From assembly GCF_031326345.1 (NCBI RefSeq), contig NZ_CP133671.1, positions 2,046,001-2,110,000 of the forward strand: DNA of 64,000 bases, in the 5' to 3' direction. The DNA is from Aureispira sp. CCB-E. Lineage in GTDB: Bacteria; Bacteroidota; Bacteroidia; Chitinophagales; Saprospiraceae. How positions within the stretch are numbered: the first letter of the stretch is position 1; every line of letters begins with the position of its first letter. The notes below the pieces were generated by a model. The model ran no database searches, was not told where the DNA came from, and was given only the letters and a program-made list of their open reading frames with translations. Below, piece by piece: positions 9,362 to 19,122 of this stretch. The position numbers and the translations under genes were made by a program.

Positions 9362-9419
9362 CAATAGTTAGCTGTGCTGCTACTACATGGTCGTTGAAAA
9401 GCTTTATTAGTTTGATAAT
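9362..9419 (+). repeat. Interspersed palindromic element, partial copy A
   Basis: Reads CAATAGTTAGCTGTGCTGCT and on through GTCGTTGAAAAGC to TTTATTAGTTTGATAAT. It matches, in the opposite orientation, the segment 23909-23958, and shares its inner arm with the copy at 18854-18993. Confidence 0.7.
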
Positions 9420-9622
9420 AATGCAAAAAAATAGGAACGTATTAAATGAAATATGATGACCTTAGGAGTAAAAGAGTGTAGGTTGTGACAAAGTTTTTAA
9501 AGAGATTGAGCTTAACATTTAGTCATCAATACTACAGTGTTTATTATTAGTTTAGGTAGTTAATCGTTCAAACAGAATTATGCAAATCACGTAGAGCAGT
9601 GTTGCTAATTAATATTCAAAAT

Positions 9623-9653
9623 AAAAAAGTAGGCTACCCAAAGAGTAGCCTAC
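9623..9653 (-). terminator. Terminator of the M43 protease gene
   Basis: GTAGGCTAC at 9629-9637 and GTAGCCTAC at 9645-9653 form a perfect 9-bp stem. On the minus strand it is followed by six T. Confidence 0.85.
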
Positions 9654-9748
9654 CGTTGTGCGAATTAGATAGCATTTAGAATTTTAGTTGTTGCATTATA
9701 AAGCACCATAAAATGGAGTCCCTTCCTTATAATACGCCTTATGATCAT

Positions 9749-11662
9749 CTAGCCCTTTTTGATGAATTTTTTAGTAACCATAGTTCCATCTTCTTTAACA
9801 GCATTGAAGTAGTAAATACCTGTTGCTAATTGATTTAGATTAACTTGGTTGTTGCCTTTTTCAAGATCTCCAGTCCACAAGGTCTTGCCAGTTGCATCCA
9901 TAATGCGACCGATACAAGTTCCATCATGATTTAGGATGTCAATATTTAACACATTGTTTGCAGGATTTGGATATAAGTTCATTTCCATTGTTGCTGCTTC
10001 GTCAGCAATAGTAGTTTGGTTGGTTGTACGAGCATTGGTTCCCACACAAATTTGTTTTGTTTCGCTAGAGCCAAATGAACCACCATTAGCTAGTGTATTA
10101 CCATTAGAAACAAGGCTATAAGAGCCGTTGCCATACGCACAGCAAATACCATCACCATAACTATCGTTGATTGTGAAATCATAACAACCGTCAGGCAAAC
10201 AGAATGTTTCGCTAACATTAGGACTGTTATTGGTATATCCATTGCCACTATAAAGCTCTTGTCCAGCACTATTTTTTAGAGACCAAGATGTTTCAGAACC
10301 ATATCTATCAAAGTTTAAGTTCAAGGTAACATCGGTGCAAGTTGGACCAGAAGGAGAGCCAACACAGATTTGTTGTGTCTCTGTAGAGGTAAATGAAGCA
10401 CCGCTAGCCAAGTTGGTACCATCAGCAGCAACTAAATTGTAAGAGCCATTGCCATACGAACAGCAGATACCATCACCATAGCTGTCGTTGATTGTAAATT
10501 CATAACAACCATCGGGCAAGCAGAATGTTTCAGTTGTTGCATTATCTCCATTGGAGTATCCTCCGCCAGAGTAAACCGTTTGACCAGCACTATTTTTCAA
10601 AGTCCAAGTAGTTTCAGAAGCGTAGTTGTCAAAGTCCAAATTTAAGGTAACTTCGTTGTCGCTACAAGTAGAGCCTCCTCCACCGCCACCGCCACCAGAA
10701 CCTGAGGTTCCTAGTTGATCGCGAGAAGTGTTTAAGCAAGCCCACATTCTAGCTTCTTGACCTGCTGAAAACATAAACATACAGTTGTCGTCTACATAAT
10801 CCATGTAGTTCATAAACATATCTCTTTTGCCTCCACTACAAGAGTTCGTGTTAGAATTAGGACAGCCATAATTCGGGTTGCCTGCGATAGGAGTATCATC
10901 TACAAAGTCATCGGCGCTACAATTACCATCTCCCCAAATGTGACGTAGATTTAAATAATGACCAACTTCATGAGTTGTTGTACGACCTTTGTTGAAAGGT
11001 GCGGAAAGGTAGAAGCCACTGCCATAGTTAACACTACCAAAGTATTGTGGAGACATTACAACACCGTCTGTTGAAGATGAACCACCAGGAAATTGTGCAT
11101 ATCCTAAGATTCCTCCTCCGATGTTACAAACCCACATGTTTAAATGTGTGGTTGGTGTAACTGGAGCAACCCCTCCTCTTGATGGTTTCTTCATGTCGTC
11201 GTTGGTTCCCCAAGAACTCTTTGACGTTTGTGTTCGTGTTACTCCTGCTAATGTAAATTGAATGCCCGTGCTTCCTGCAGCTACAGAACTGAAATCAGAA
11301 GGAGGGTTGTAATCTGCATTAGTACCAGCATAATCAGCATTTAATTGGTCTAACTGAGATTGAATTTGGGCATCGCTGATATTTTCTTGACTGGTTCTAT
11401 AAAGAACGTGAACATAAACTGGGATGCTACGGGTCTGATTACGAGCTTGACCATGTGTTTGAAGATAACGTTGGGTGGTATTTTCTAGGTCGTTCATGCG
11501 TCTTTGAAGAACAGGATCTTGTTGCATTTGTTCTTGTAGTTTGTCGTGCGCATAACAAGATCTTCCAGGTGTGTGATTATGGCTACTGTGTTGAGCATTA
11601 ATTGGTCCGAATAATAACGAGCAGAGTCCGACAACTGCTCCTATTTTTTTTATTGTAAACAT
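9749..11662 (-). CDS. Secreted M43-family zinc metalloprotease (cytophagalysin-like) with T9SS sorting domain
   Basis: A 637-residue preproprotein. The start at 11662 gives a clean signal peptide (MFTIKKIGAVVGLCSLLFG, then NAQ). A propeptide of about 75 residues follows, then a pappalysin/cytophagalysin catalytic domain with zinc ligands His231, His235 and His241, catalytic Glu232, and the WGD sequence typical of this family. A later MNYMDY corresponds to the Met-turn. A polyglycine linker leads to two copies of an approximately 100-residue module with the signature DSYGDGICC, possibly calcium-binding, and then a T9SS type A domain (LYPNPANN, basic KKFIKKG end). An in-frame extension to 11779 adds residues without signal character. 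It is a secreted degradative enzyme, transcribed alone. Confidence 0.9.
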   Translation of the reverse strand: MFTIKKIGAVVGLCSLLFGPINAQHSSHNHTPGRSCYAHDKLQEQMQQDPVLQRRMNDLENTTQRYLQTHGQARNQTRSIPVYVHVLYRTSQENISDAQIQSQLDQLNADYAGTNADYNPPSDFSSVAAGSTGIQFTLAGVTRTQTSKSSWGTNDDMKKPSRGGVAPVTPTTHLNMWVCNIGGGILGYAQFPGGSSSTDGVVMSPQYFGSVNYGSGFYLSAPFNKGRTTTHEVGHYLNLRHIWGDGNCSADDFVDDTPIAGNPNYGCPNSNTNSCSGGKRDMFMNYMDYVDDNCMFMFSAGQEARMWACLNTSRDQLGTSGSGGGGGGGGSTCSDNEVTLNLDFDNYASETTWTLKNSAGQTVYSGGGYSNGDNATTETFCLPDGCYEFTINDSYGDGICCSYGNGSYNLVAADGTNLASGASFTSTETQQICVGSPSGPTCTDVTLNLNFDRYGSETSWSLKNSAGQELYSGNGYTNNSPNVSETFCLPDGCYDFTINDSYGDGICCAYGNGSYSLVSNGNTLANGGSFGSSETKQICVGTNARTTNQTTIADEAATMEMNLYPNPANNVLNIDILNHDGTCIGRIMDATGKTLWTGDLEKGNNQVNLNQLATGIYYFNAVKEDGTMVTKKFIKKG

Positions 11663-12160
11663 TTTTAGCGTGTGTTTTTTTTTAAGCGTGATTAAATCAA
11701 TGCTCTGCAGAAGCACACACAATGTTAGGCAGAAAAAGTACTTCTCGCAAAATTTTATTTTAAAAAATAGTGTACTCAAAAAATGGATTTCTCAGCACTA
11801 AGCGAACACAGTTTTGTTATATTTTGTAAGCTTATACGTTGTTTTTGAGGAAATTAAATTCGGGTTTTAAAGTGAGTTTAAGGCGTTTTTTTATCAAAAA
11901 GGACTTTTTTTAGCTTTTTAGGAAAATATTATTTTATTCCCTATGTTTTTAAAAAAAAGTAGTCTAAAGGTTAAAAATAAAATAAAATGAGTGCTTTAAA
12001 TTTAATTTTTGGTTAAAAAAAAGCTAAAAAATAGTTTGTTTAGACTGTACGTTTGTTATTTATTTGGTTGTTTTGTTGTTTTGCAAAATTATCACTTGTA
12101 TCCATATTTTATTTTAATTGAAACCTGTTTTGCCATTAAGTATTTGGGTTTGTTTTTTTT
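11663..12160. other. AT-rich intergenic region
   Basis: About 500 bases, largely A/T runs. I see no gene, RNA or clear promoter. Confidence 0.5.
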
Positions 12161-12211
12161 AAAAAAACTCTACTAGATAGAACAATTAATGGGAGTCCTT
12201 TTCTAGTAGAG
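12161..12211 (-). terminator. Terminator of the small lipoprotein gene
   Basis: CTCTACTAGA (12168-12177) pairs with TCTAGTAGAG (12202-12211) across a 24-base loop, with seven T following on the minus strand. Confidence 0.6.
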
Positions 12212-12286
12212 ATTTATGTTTTGTCTGTATGCCATATCTCTACATTAGAGATTAAGAATATACAAACTCAATTAGTATTAAAAAAA

Positions 12287-12571
12287 CTATTTTTTTAAGA
12301 GCTTCTCTTTATTGTATTTAGCTCTTATTTTTTTTCGTCTTTCTTTTTCCTTTGCCAAATCTTTGTAGCGATAATGACTGCGGTTTTTCCCTTTTAGACG
12401 AATTGTAGAATCAGATGCGGTGTCTTTAGGAACAATTGTACTATCTATCAATGGATGATCATTTTGTTCTTGTTCAGACGCAACATCATTAGAATTACTT
12501 GGTTGGTTATATGCCATGCAGGCAACTAACATACAAGTAGAAAATGAAGCAACGATGAATCGTTTACTCAT
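12287..12571 (-). CDS. Small hypothetical lipoprotein
   Basis: A 94-residue protein with a lipoprotein signal: basic start MSKRF, a hydrophobic stretch, and LVAC as lipobox with Cys at about residue 18. The mature part is hydrophilic, first acidic and serine-rich, then strongly basic with repeated K, R and E over the last 40 residues. No family is recognised. It should be lipid-anchored in the inner or outer membrane. It stands alone, with its own terminator downstream. Confidence 0.65.
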   Translation of the reverse strand: MSKRFIVASFSTCMLVACMAYNQPSNSNDVASEQEQNDHPLIDSTIVPKDTASDSTIRLKGKNRSHYRYKDLAKEKERRKKIRAKYNKEKLLKK

Positions 12572-12962
12572 AACGAAAATAAAAATTAATTAGATAATTG
12601 ATTGATTAAAAACAGGTTAGTCAACTAATATGCCAAAGATTTCTACTTGATTATTTTAATATAACCTTAGTGTTTTGAAATAAATCTGTTAAAAATTGTT
12701 ACTATATTCTATTTTATTTCGAGTAGATTTGGTGAAGAAACAGAATATATGGATTATTGTTTTTATAATAAGATATTGTTGTGCTTGGATGGTGAGTAAC
12801 GTGTGGGTTTTGAAAAGATTTATACACTTTTAGGGAGATTAGTAATAGCTACATATGCCCCTTTCAAACCTTTGTATTTATCTAAAAATAAGCTTAAAAC
12901 ACTTTTTAAATATATTTATCTACATCGTTAGAAATGCTGCAATTTAATAAATAAACAGAGCT
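12572..12962. other. Intergenic region, nothing recognised
   Basis: About 390 AT-rich bases between divergent genes. I see no gene, repeat copy or convincing promoter. Confidence 0.5.
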
Positions 12963-13412
12963 ATGAAATGGAAAAAACGTCTCTTTGGGTATATCACATT
13001 GATGTTGATGCTAGGCGGAATTTGCTCGTTCAAAAAATTACCTAAGGACTATTGGTGGTTATTAGAAACAACAAGAGAAGAATCTGCTTATACAACAACA
13101 GGAGATTTTTATTGGAAAATTACCTTTTCGGATCAAGTAAAGCAGTGGGATGGCAAGAAAATAAGTTTAAAGGGTTACTTTTATACCTATAAGGATACCT
13201 CAATTACTTTATTAACAAAAAACAAGCAACCTTTTTATGGTTGTTCTGCAGATCCTAAAATAACAATGATAGAGCTAAATGATGCTCAAAAGTTGGTGTT
13301 TAAATTAGGAAAAAGATATAAGATAGAAGGCGTGTTAGAATTGAATCATGCCTTTCATGATTCCAACTCTTATACATTTCCTTATCGGTTGACGAATGTA
13401 AAAATCCTTTAG
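12963..13412 (+). CDS. Exported hypothetical protein related to the DUF3299-like gene at 14119
   Basis: A 149-residue protein whose N-terminal hydrophobic segment (FGYITLMLMLGGICSF) is a signal peptide or anchor. The core has W-D-GKKISLKGYF followed by a strand-rich region and a closing V-L-E-L motif. The same skeleton (DGKKI-x-LKG, C-x-x-x-P, then a V-x-E line) is seen in the protein at 14119, so the two are distant paralogues. The C-x-F-C pair of that protein is reduced to a single Cys here. Its stop codon abuts the stop of the next gene on the opposite strand with no spare base. Function unknown. Confidence 0.7.
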   Translation: MKWKKRLFGYITLMLMLGGICSFKKLPKDYWWLLETTREESAYTTTGDFYWKITFSDQVKQWDGKKISLKGYFYTYKDTSITLLTKNKQPFYGCSADPKITMIELNDAQKLVFKLGKRYKIEGVLELNHAFHDSNSYTFPYRLTNVKIL

Positions 13413-13919
13413 TTAGCGCAAACTTGCCATGCGTTTCCAAAGCAGATGTAAGGTGCTTAAACACAGTAGCGCAAAAAGCCCTAGTTGCCATGGCTGATTG
13501 AAACTAATAATGTGCAATTTCATGATAATGAGCAAGGATGCAAAGGTGATAATTAGTAAAACTAAAAATTCGTATAACTCTCCTGTCCATGGCAAACGGC
13601 GAATAGAAACTCGTTTCTTTTTAAGTATATAAATGCAAAGAACCATGATAATAACAGGCAGGTAGTAAATAAAGAAAGGAAGTTGCCAGAGAGCTTTGCG
13701 TTCAAAAAACATCGAGTATATCCATAAGGTAATAGATAGAACGCCTGGGATGCAAACCTCAAAAAGCAACATGGAGTATAGGTAAGAATATGGCTTTTCC
13801 AGACTTCGCCCACGGGAAATCGCTGTAATAATAATTGTTAAAATGGGCAATAAAATAAAGAATAGGAATAGAGCAGTTTTATCATTAGTAATATAGGTGA
13901 GTAAGTCTTCTATTGTCAT
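13413..13919 (-). CDS. Hypothetical integral membrane protein
   Basis: A 168-residue protein with about five hydrophobic segments (residues about 16-38, 48-70, 80-100, 120-140, 143-160) and short loops. It is therefore an inner-membrane protein, and no family is recognised. The convergent arrangement with zero bases between the two stop codons is unusual and leaves no room for a separate terminator. Confidence 0.65.
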   Translation of the reverse strand: MTIEDLLTYITNDKTALFLFFILLPILTIIITAISRGRSLEKPYSYLYSMLLFEVCIPGVLSITLWIYSMFFERKALWQLPFFIYYLPVIIMVLCIYILKKKRVSIRRLPWTGELYEFLVLLIITFASLLIIMKLHIISFNQPWQLGLFALLCLSTLHLLWKRMASLR

Positions 13920-14118
13920 CTTAAAAATCTTTGTGAATAAAGTTTAGTTTTCAAAAACTAAAACTGGCACTATTTTTTTATACTTTTGTACAACTAGTTT
14001 ATCGTAGCAATCCAGTTAATCTTAAAAATACAAATAACCCTATATAAATAACAACTCCTTTATATGAAAATTTAGAAACGAGTCTTGTTTTGTAGGTTAT
14101 AAGGATAAAATAATTAAA

Positions 14119-14592
14119 ATGAAAAATATACTATTGTTATTGGTTGTTATCTTGACATACAGCGTACAAGTAGATGCACAACGCAAAAAAGAAGTGAATT
14201 ATTGGGAGGAAATGATGGATGTAACACTTAAAAATAAATTTGATCCTGTTACAGAACAATTTACCAATACTCCCATGTTTGGTAAGAAAATTCTGAAATT
14301 AGATGGCAAGAAAATCTATTTAAAAGGATTTATTATTCCCGCAGATTTAACTAAGGGAAGAATGACCTTGTCGAAGTTTTCCTACAGTTCTTGTTACTTT
14401 TGTGGTGCAGCAGGTCCCGAATCTGTTATTGAGATTGTAGCCAAAAATCCAATTATTTATAGAATGGACAAACCGATTATATTGGAGGGGACATTACGTA
14501 TTAATAGAAAAACAGATGATCAAGAATACGATCCTTTTCGTTTGCTGTACATTTTGGAGGATGCAACGTACTACTCAGAGGATGAAGGGTAA
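14119..14592 (+). CDS. Exported DUF3299-like protein
   Basis: A 157-residue protein with a clear signal peptide (MKNILLLLVVILTYS, cleaved after VDAQ). The mature part carries DGKKIYLKGFIIP, then SSCYFCGAAGPESVIEI. That C-x-F-C-G-x-A-G-P-E-S block is characteristic of a widespread exported bacterial family often found near metal or respiratory-maturation genes; the two Cys could bind a metal or form a disulfide. The biochemical role is not established. It lies just upstream of the MscS gene, but a terminator separates them. Confidence 0.75.
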   Translation: MKNILLLLVVILTYSVQVDAQRKKEVNYWEEMMDVTLKNKFDPVTEQFTNTPMFGKKILKLDGKKIYLKGFIIPADLTKGRMTLSKFSYSSCYFCGAAGPESVIEIVAKNPIIYRMDKPIILEGTLRINRKTDDQEYDPFRLLYILEDATYYSEDEG

Positions 14593-14671
14593 CAAAAAAT
14601 AAAAAAGTAAGTAGATATTTTATATTTATAGACTGTTTTCTTCTTTAAAATATAGACCTTTGTGTCAAATT

Positions 14672-14703
14672 AGCTTTCTAATTGAATTTAGAAAGCTTTT
14701 TTA
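14672..14703 (+). terminator. Terminator between the DUF3299-like gene and mscS
   Basis: AGCTTTCTAA pairs with TTAGAAAGCT, followed by TTTTTTA. Confidence 0.8.
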
Positions 14704-14733
14704 TTTTTATCATAAAAATTATCTCAAAAGAAG

Positions 14734-16413
14734 ATGTTACGGAATATACTAATTGGATTGATGTGTTTCTTGTATTGGGGCAATCTCATAGCACAAACAG
14801 AACAGGAAGAACCAGCAGGGAATTTATCTACTCCTCAAGAGGTAGCACATCAGCACATTTATTATTTAAACGAAGAATTTTACGACCTAGATAAAGCTGC
14901 TGCTGCTTTGGTTGGAGATCCTAAAAAAGTAACCGATAAGATACGAGATTATGCAATTAAGTTGAAACAAATATTTGATGGCAAAGGGTTGATGGTTCGA
15001 GAAGATTTGATCCCTGACAACCCAGACTATATTGATTCTACTAGTGGAAATGCTGTCTATGTATTGTTTCCAGATGAACTACCTGAAATATACATCACAA
15101 GACCAATGGTTGGGAAAAATAAACGAGCCAAGCAATATGCAGATTATTGGCGTTATGACCCTGCTAGTATTAAGCTAATTCCAGAATTACATCGAGCAGT
15201 CTATCCTTTGGGAAGCCATTATTTATTAGAATTATTGCCACAAGGAGGCAGCAGCTTTTTGGGAATAAAAACATGGCAATACTTGGCAATACTAGTGTTG
15301 GGTTTAATTGCCGTCCTCTTAAATTTTGTAATTTGGCGTTTGTTAAATATTATTTTTAAAGTATTGGCAAATACCCAGTTGGGGAGAAATCATTTTGATT
15401 CTAATATTATTACCAAGATATCGCGTATTATTAGTTATTTGGTAGTTGCTTATGTCGTATTTATTTTCTTCCCTGTTTTGATGTTGCCTGTTTGGATTAG
15501 TTACTACTTCCTAGCCTTTCTCAGAGTATTTAATACAATATGTGCTGTGTTTGTTGTTTTGAATACAGTAGAATTAGCACGTTCTTATTTTGAAGCAATT
15601 GTATCCAAAACAGAAAGCACGTCTGACGACCAGCTTTTGCCCATCTTTATTCGCATTCTCAAAGTGGTTATTATTGTAATAGGAGCGATCTATGTTTTGG
15701 ATGTATTTAGTGTTGACTTGACCGCTTTGATTGCAGGTTTGTCTATTGGTGGTTTGGCGATTGCCTTAGCTGCCCAAGATACCGTAAAGCATCTGATTGG
15801 TTCTGTGATGATTTATGCTGACCGACCATTTCAGTTGGGAGATTTTATTAGTAGTGGAGACATTATAGGAACCGTAGAAGATATTGGATTTCGTTCTACT
15901 AGAATTCGTACTCCTGATAGTTCTCTAATTTCTGTGCCTAATGGTTCGTTGGTAGATATGGTGGTCAACAATATGGGAAGTCTCAAATACCGACGGTTTA
16001 ATACAACAATAGGCGTTGCTTATTATACGCCACCTGTTTTGATTGAGAAATTTATCGAAGGTTTACGAGCAATTAATGAAGCACATCCAAGAACTAAAAA
16101 TGACACCTCTTTTATTCATCTAAACAACATGGGTGGGTCTTCTTTAGATATTTTGTTTGTCGTCTTTTTTGACACCACAGATTATGCCGACAACTTAAAG
16201 TTCAAAGAAGAAATCATTTTTAGCATTTTAAATCTAGCAGCAGCGATGAATGTTCATATTGCCTTTCCATCTACTTCGGTTTATATCGAAAGTATGCCAG
16301 AGAAAGAAGGGCAGATGCCAAGTTATGGAGCGGCTGAACTATCAGAGGCAGATCAACAAATGCAACAGTTTTTGAGTGATTTTAGGAAAAAATACCCCGA
16401 TGCTGGCGCTTGA
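14734..16413 (+). CDS. Mechanosensitive ion channel, MscS family
   Basis: A 559-residue protein with a signal peptide (cleaved near NLIAQ), a periplasmic region of about 140 residues, then several membrane helices. The pore helix region is rich in Gly and Ala (LIAGLSIGGLAIALAAQD), as in MscS TM3. The beta domain follows, with RPFQLGDFI, and VPNGSLVDMVVNNM close to the family pattern IPN. MscS channels open under membrane tension to release solutes in osmotic downshock. Here the protein is longer than E. coli MscS (286 residues) because of the N-terminal periplasmic part. The TonB receptor gene follows after 84 bases on the same strand, so cotranscription is possible. Confidence 0.9.
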   Translation: MLRNILIGLMCFLYWGNLIAQTEQEEPAGNLSTPQEVAHQHIYYLNEEFYDLDKAAAALVGDPKKVTDKIRDYAIKLKQIFDGKGLMVREDLIPDNPDYIDSTSGNAVYVLFPDELPEIYITRPMVGKNKRAKQYADYWRYDPASIKLIPELHRAVYPLGSHYLLELLPQGGSSFLGIKTWQYLAILVLGLIAVLLNFVIWRLLNIIFKVLANTQLGRNHFDSNIITKISRIISYLVVAYVVFIFFPVLMLPVWISYYFLAFLRVFNTICAVFVVLNTVELARSYFEAIVSKTESTSDDQLLPIFIRILKVVIIVIGAIYVLDVFSVDLTALIAGLSIGGLAIALAAQDTVKHLIGSVMIYADRPFQLGDFISSGDIIGTVEDIGFRSTRIRTPDSSLISVPNGSLVDMVVNNMGSLKYRRFNTTIGVAYYTPPVLIEKFIEGLRAINEAHPRTKNDTSFIHLNNMGGSSLDILFVVFFDTTDYADNLKFKEEIIFSILNLAAAMNVHIAFPSTSVYIESMPEKEGQMPSYGAAELSEADQQMQQFLSDFRKKYPDAGA

Positions 16414-16497
16414 TTTTTACTAATAGAAAATTCGAAATGAATTAAAAAAATATTTTTGACATACACTTATTCACCTGCATTACAACTCAATTTATTA

Positions 16498-18726
16498 ATG
16501 AAACATTTCTATTTATTTTGCCTCGTGCTATTTTCAGTAGAGGTATTGGGGCAACAAACTATTATTGGGAAAGTTGTTGATGTTAATAATCAAGCAATTG
16601 ATTATGTTAATGTTATCAATGTGCAAACAGCAATGCATGCCCATACAGACAATAAAGGGCAATTTGTATTAGAGGGCAATTCAGTTGGAGACACCCTCGA
16701 AATTTCGCATTTAGCTTATGATAATTTATTTGTCGTACTAACCGAACAATCTTTTTTAACCGAACAAACCTTTCAACTAAAAGGCAATAATTTTAGCATT
16801 AGTGAAGTGCTTGTGAAAAACGATATTCAAAGTTTGAATGTTATTACAGCAATTCGATTGGAAACAAACCCTGTTAATTCTTCGCAAGAGTTGCTGCGTC
16901 AAGTACCTGGACTGGTGATCGGGCAACACGCTGGGGGAGGAAAAGCAGAACAAATTTTCTTGCGTGGTTTTGATATTGACCATGGAACGGATATTCGTAT
17001 TAGTGCAGACGGAATGCCTGTTAATATGGTTTCTCATGCACATGGACAAGGATATGCAGATTTGCATTTTATTATTCCAGAAACGGTCAAAAGTATTGAT
17101 TTCGGAAAAGGACCCTATTACACACAACAAGGAAATTTTACAACAGCAGGTTATGTTGATTTTCAGACCAAAGAGACTTTGGAGTATAGCAGTGTTGGGG
17201 TAGAATATGGGAGTTTTAATACCATGCGAGTTAAGGGCTTGTTTAACTTGCTTAAAAAAGTGAAGCAGCACGATGCTTATATTGCTGCTAGCTATAATTT
17301 ATCCGATGGCCCATTTGAGAGTAGTCAAAACTTTAATCGAATTAATTTATTTGGAAAGTATACTGGGCATTTGCCCAAAGGGGACAAGATATCGTTGCAA
17401 GCGGGTTATTTTTATAGCAAATGGGATGCTTCAGGACAAATTCCAGTACGAGCAGTAGAAGGTGGTTTGATCAGCCGATTTGGAGCTATTGACGATACTG
17501 AAGGTGGACAAACTAGCCGTGGAAATGTACAGTTTGAGCATACCAAATTATTAAGCAATCATTCCAGTATTCAGTCAAAGTTATACTATTCTAATTATAA
17601 TTTTGAATTGTATTCTAACTTTACATTCTTTAACAACGATTCTATCAATGGCGATCAAATTAAGCAATACGAACAGCGCCATTTGTTTGGAGGGCAGACC
17701 GAATTAAATCATCTTTGGTCTTGGAATAAAGTAGAGTTACAGGTAAAAGGGGGATTAGGATTTCGTTATGATGATAGTAATGATAATGAATTATCTCATA
17801 CTAAAAATCGTCAAGAGGTACTAGCGTATTTAAAATTGGGGAATATTGATGAAACCAATATTGGTGCTTGGGTTGATGGAAATTTAACCGTTGATAAATG
17901 GCGATTTAACTTGGGCGCAAGGGTAGATTATTTTAGGTTTAATTATGTAGATTTACTAGATAGCGTTTACCAATTACAAGCCGTTGACCAAGCTGTTGTT
18001 AGCCCTAAATTAAATATAATGTATAGTCCCAATACGAATTTACAACTATACTTAAAAACAGGGATTGGGTTTCACAGCAACGATACTAGGGTAGTTGTTG
18101 CCGCACAGACTGCCAAAACATTGCCTGCTGCCTATGGTGCAGATTTAGGTGTCTTGTGGAAACCTTTTTCTAGATTGGTACTTGATGCTGCCGTATGGAT
18201 GCTTTTTTCAGAACAAGAAATGGTATATGTTGGAGACGAAGCTATTGTAGAACCTAGTGGTAGTAGTTTCAGAACAGGGGTAGACTTAGGGATACACTAT
18301 CAAATTTGGGATTGGTTGTATTTAGATGCGAATGCTACCTATGCCTATGCTCGTAGCATTGATGAACCGGAAGGTAACAATTACATACCTTTAGCTCCTA
18401 ATTGGACTTCTTCTGGTGGTGTAGCCATACAACATCCAATAGGTATAAATGCAGGCTTGCGTTATCGATATATTCACGACCGACCTGCCAATGAGGACAA
18501 CAGCATTGTAGCAACAGGTTATGGAGTGTTTGATTTAAATGCAAGTTATCAGTGGCGAGCGTTTAAATTTGGTGTTGTGATTCAAAATTTATTTAATACG
18601 GAGTGGAACGAGACGCAGTTTGCAACAGAATCTAGATTAAAAGGAGAATTAAACAGTGTTGAGGAAATCCATTTTACGCCTGGGACACCTTTTGCAATTA
18701 GGGGGCAAATAGAATATAGGTTTTAA
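16498..18726 (+). CDS. TonB-dependent outer-membrane receptor
   Basis: A 742-residue outer-membrane transporter. It has a signal peptide (MKHFYLFCLVLFSV, then LGQQ), an N-terminal carboxypeptidase-regulatory-like domain (residues about 20-105, with IIGKVVDVNNQAIDYVNV), a plug domain (about 110-220) and a beta-barrel ending in the usual terminal Phe (GQIEYRF). The plug contains FLRGFDIDHGTDIRIS and SHAHGQGYADLHF. These histidine-rich lines mark a particular TonB receptor subfamily whose substrate I cannot name, though a metal or metal chelate is a reasonable guess. Energy would come from TonB-ExbBD encoded elsewhere. The ATG at 16498 is preferred over an upstream TTG at 16456 because the signal peptide starts there. 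Confidence 0.9.
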   Translation: MKHFYLFCLVLFSVEVLGQQTIIGKVVDVNNQAIDYVNVINVQTAMHAHTDNKGQFVLEGNSVGDTLEISHLAYDNLFVVLTEQSFLTEQTFQLKGNNFSISEVLVKNDIQSLNVITAIRLETNPVNSSQELLRQVPGLVIGQHAGGGKAEQIFLRGFDIDHGTDIRISADGMPVNMVSHAHGQGYADLHFIIPETVKSIDFGKGPYYTQQGNFTTAGYVDFQTKETLEYSSVGVEYGSFNTMRVKGLFNLLKKVKQHDAYIAASYNLSDGPFESSQNFNRINLFGKYTGHLPKGDKISLQAGYFYSKWDASGQIPVRAVEGGLISRFGAIDDTEGGQTSRGNVQFEHTKLLSNHSSIQSKLYYSNYNFELYSNFTFFNNDSINGDQIKQYEQRHLFGGQTELNHLWSWNKVELQVKGGLGFRYDDSNDNELSHTKNRQEVLAYLKLGNIDETNIGAWVDGNLTVDKWRFNLGARVDYFRFNYVDLLDSVYQLQAVDQAVVSPKLNIMYSPNTNLQLYLKTGIGFHSNDTRVVVAAQTAKTLPAAYGADLGVLWKPFSRLVLDAAVWMLFSEQEMVYVGDEAIVEPSGSSFRTGVDLGIHYQIWDWLYLDANATYAYARSIDEPEGNNYIPLAPNWTSSGGVAIQHPIGINAGLRYRYIHDRPANEDNSIVATGYGVFDLNASYQWRAFKFGVVIQNLFNTEWNETQFATESRLKGELNSVEEIHFTPGTPFAIRGQIEYRF

Positions 18727-19122
18727 ATCGTAGTAGTTCGCTGTACTTATGAACCGAAGTGAATGAAATAAATACCATAGAGTAGTAGTGCCGTTAACTA
18801 AAAGCAAAGTGCTCAACGAGATATTACTCTAATTAATAAAGTAACTTGCTCAATAGTTCGTTGAAAAACTTTATTAGTTTGATAATCAATAAATTATTAT
18901 TTCAATACATTCTGTGGCAAAATTTTGATTATCAAACTAATATGAATGTGCTTTTTTATCTTTTTGGTAAAAAAGTAAAAAATCAACGAACTACTAAAGG
19001 TTATGCATGTAAAAAGTTATGGGAATAGTTACTATATCTTTTGGTTTTTAACAGTAGGGAATAGTTTACTCCTCTGTCCTTCTTTTCTTGATAAAAGAAG
19101 CAAAATCAAGACCCAACACTAC
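18727..19122. other. Intergenic region containing palindromic element copy C
   Basis: No gene is seen. The stretch at 18731-18850 contains several fragments related to the interspersed family (GTAGTAGTTCGCTG, GTAGTAGTGCCGTTAAC), and the full element follows at 18854-18993. Confidence 0.5.
18854..18993 (+). repeat. Interspersed palindromic element, complete copy C
   Basis: Outer arms TAGTTCGTTGA (18854-18864) and TCAACGAACTA (18983-18993) are exact reverse complements. Inner arms TATTAGTTTGATAATCAA (18872-18889) and TTGATTATCAAACTAATA (18925-18942) are an exact 18-bp inverted repeat. The segment between the right-hand arms is A/T runs with GTGCTTTTTT. The structure shows no reading frame. Confidence 0.85.

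Noticed and set aside
18846-19028. A 60-codon plus-strand open frame in the TonB receptor downstream gap
   Set aside because: It lies entirely within palindromic element C and its flanks; the inverted repeats explain the sequence better than coding.
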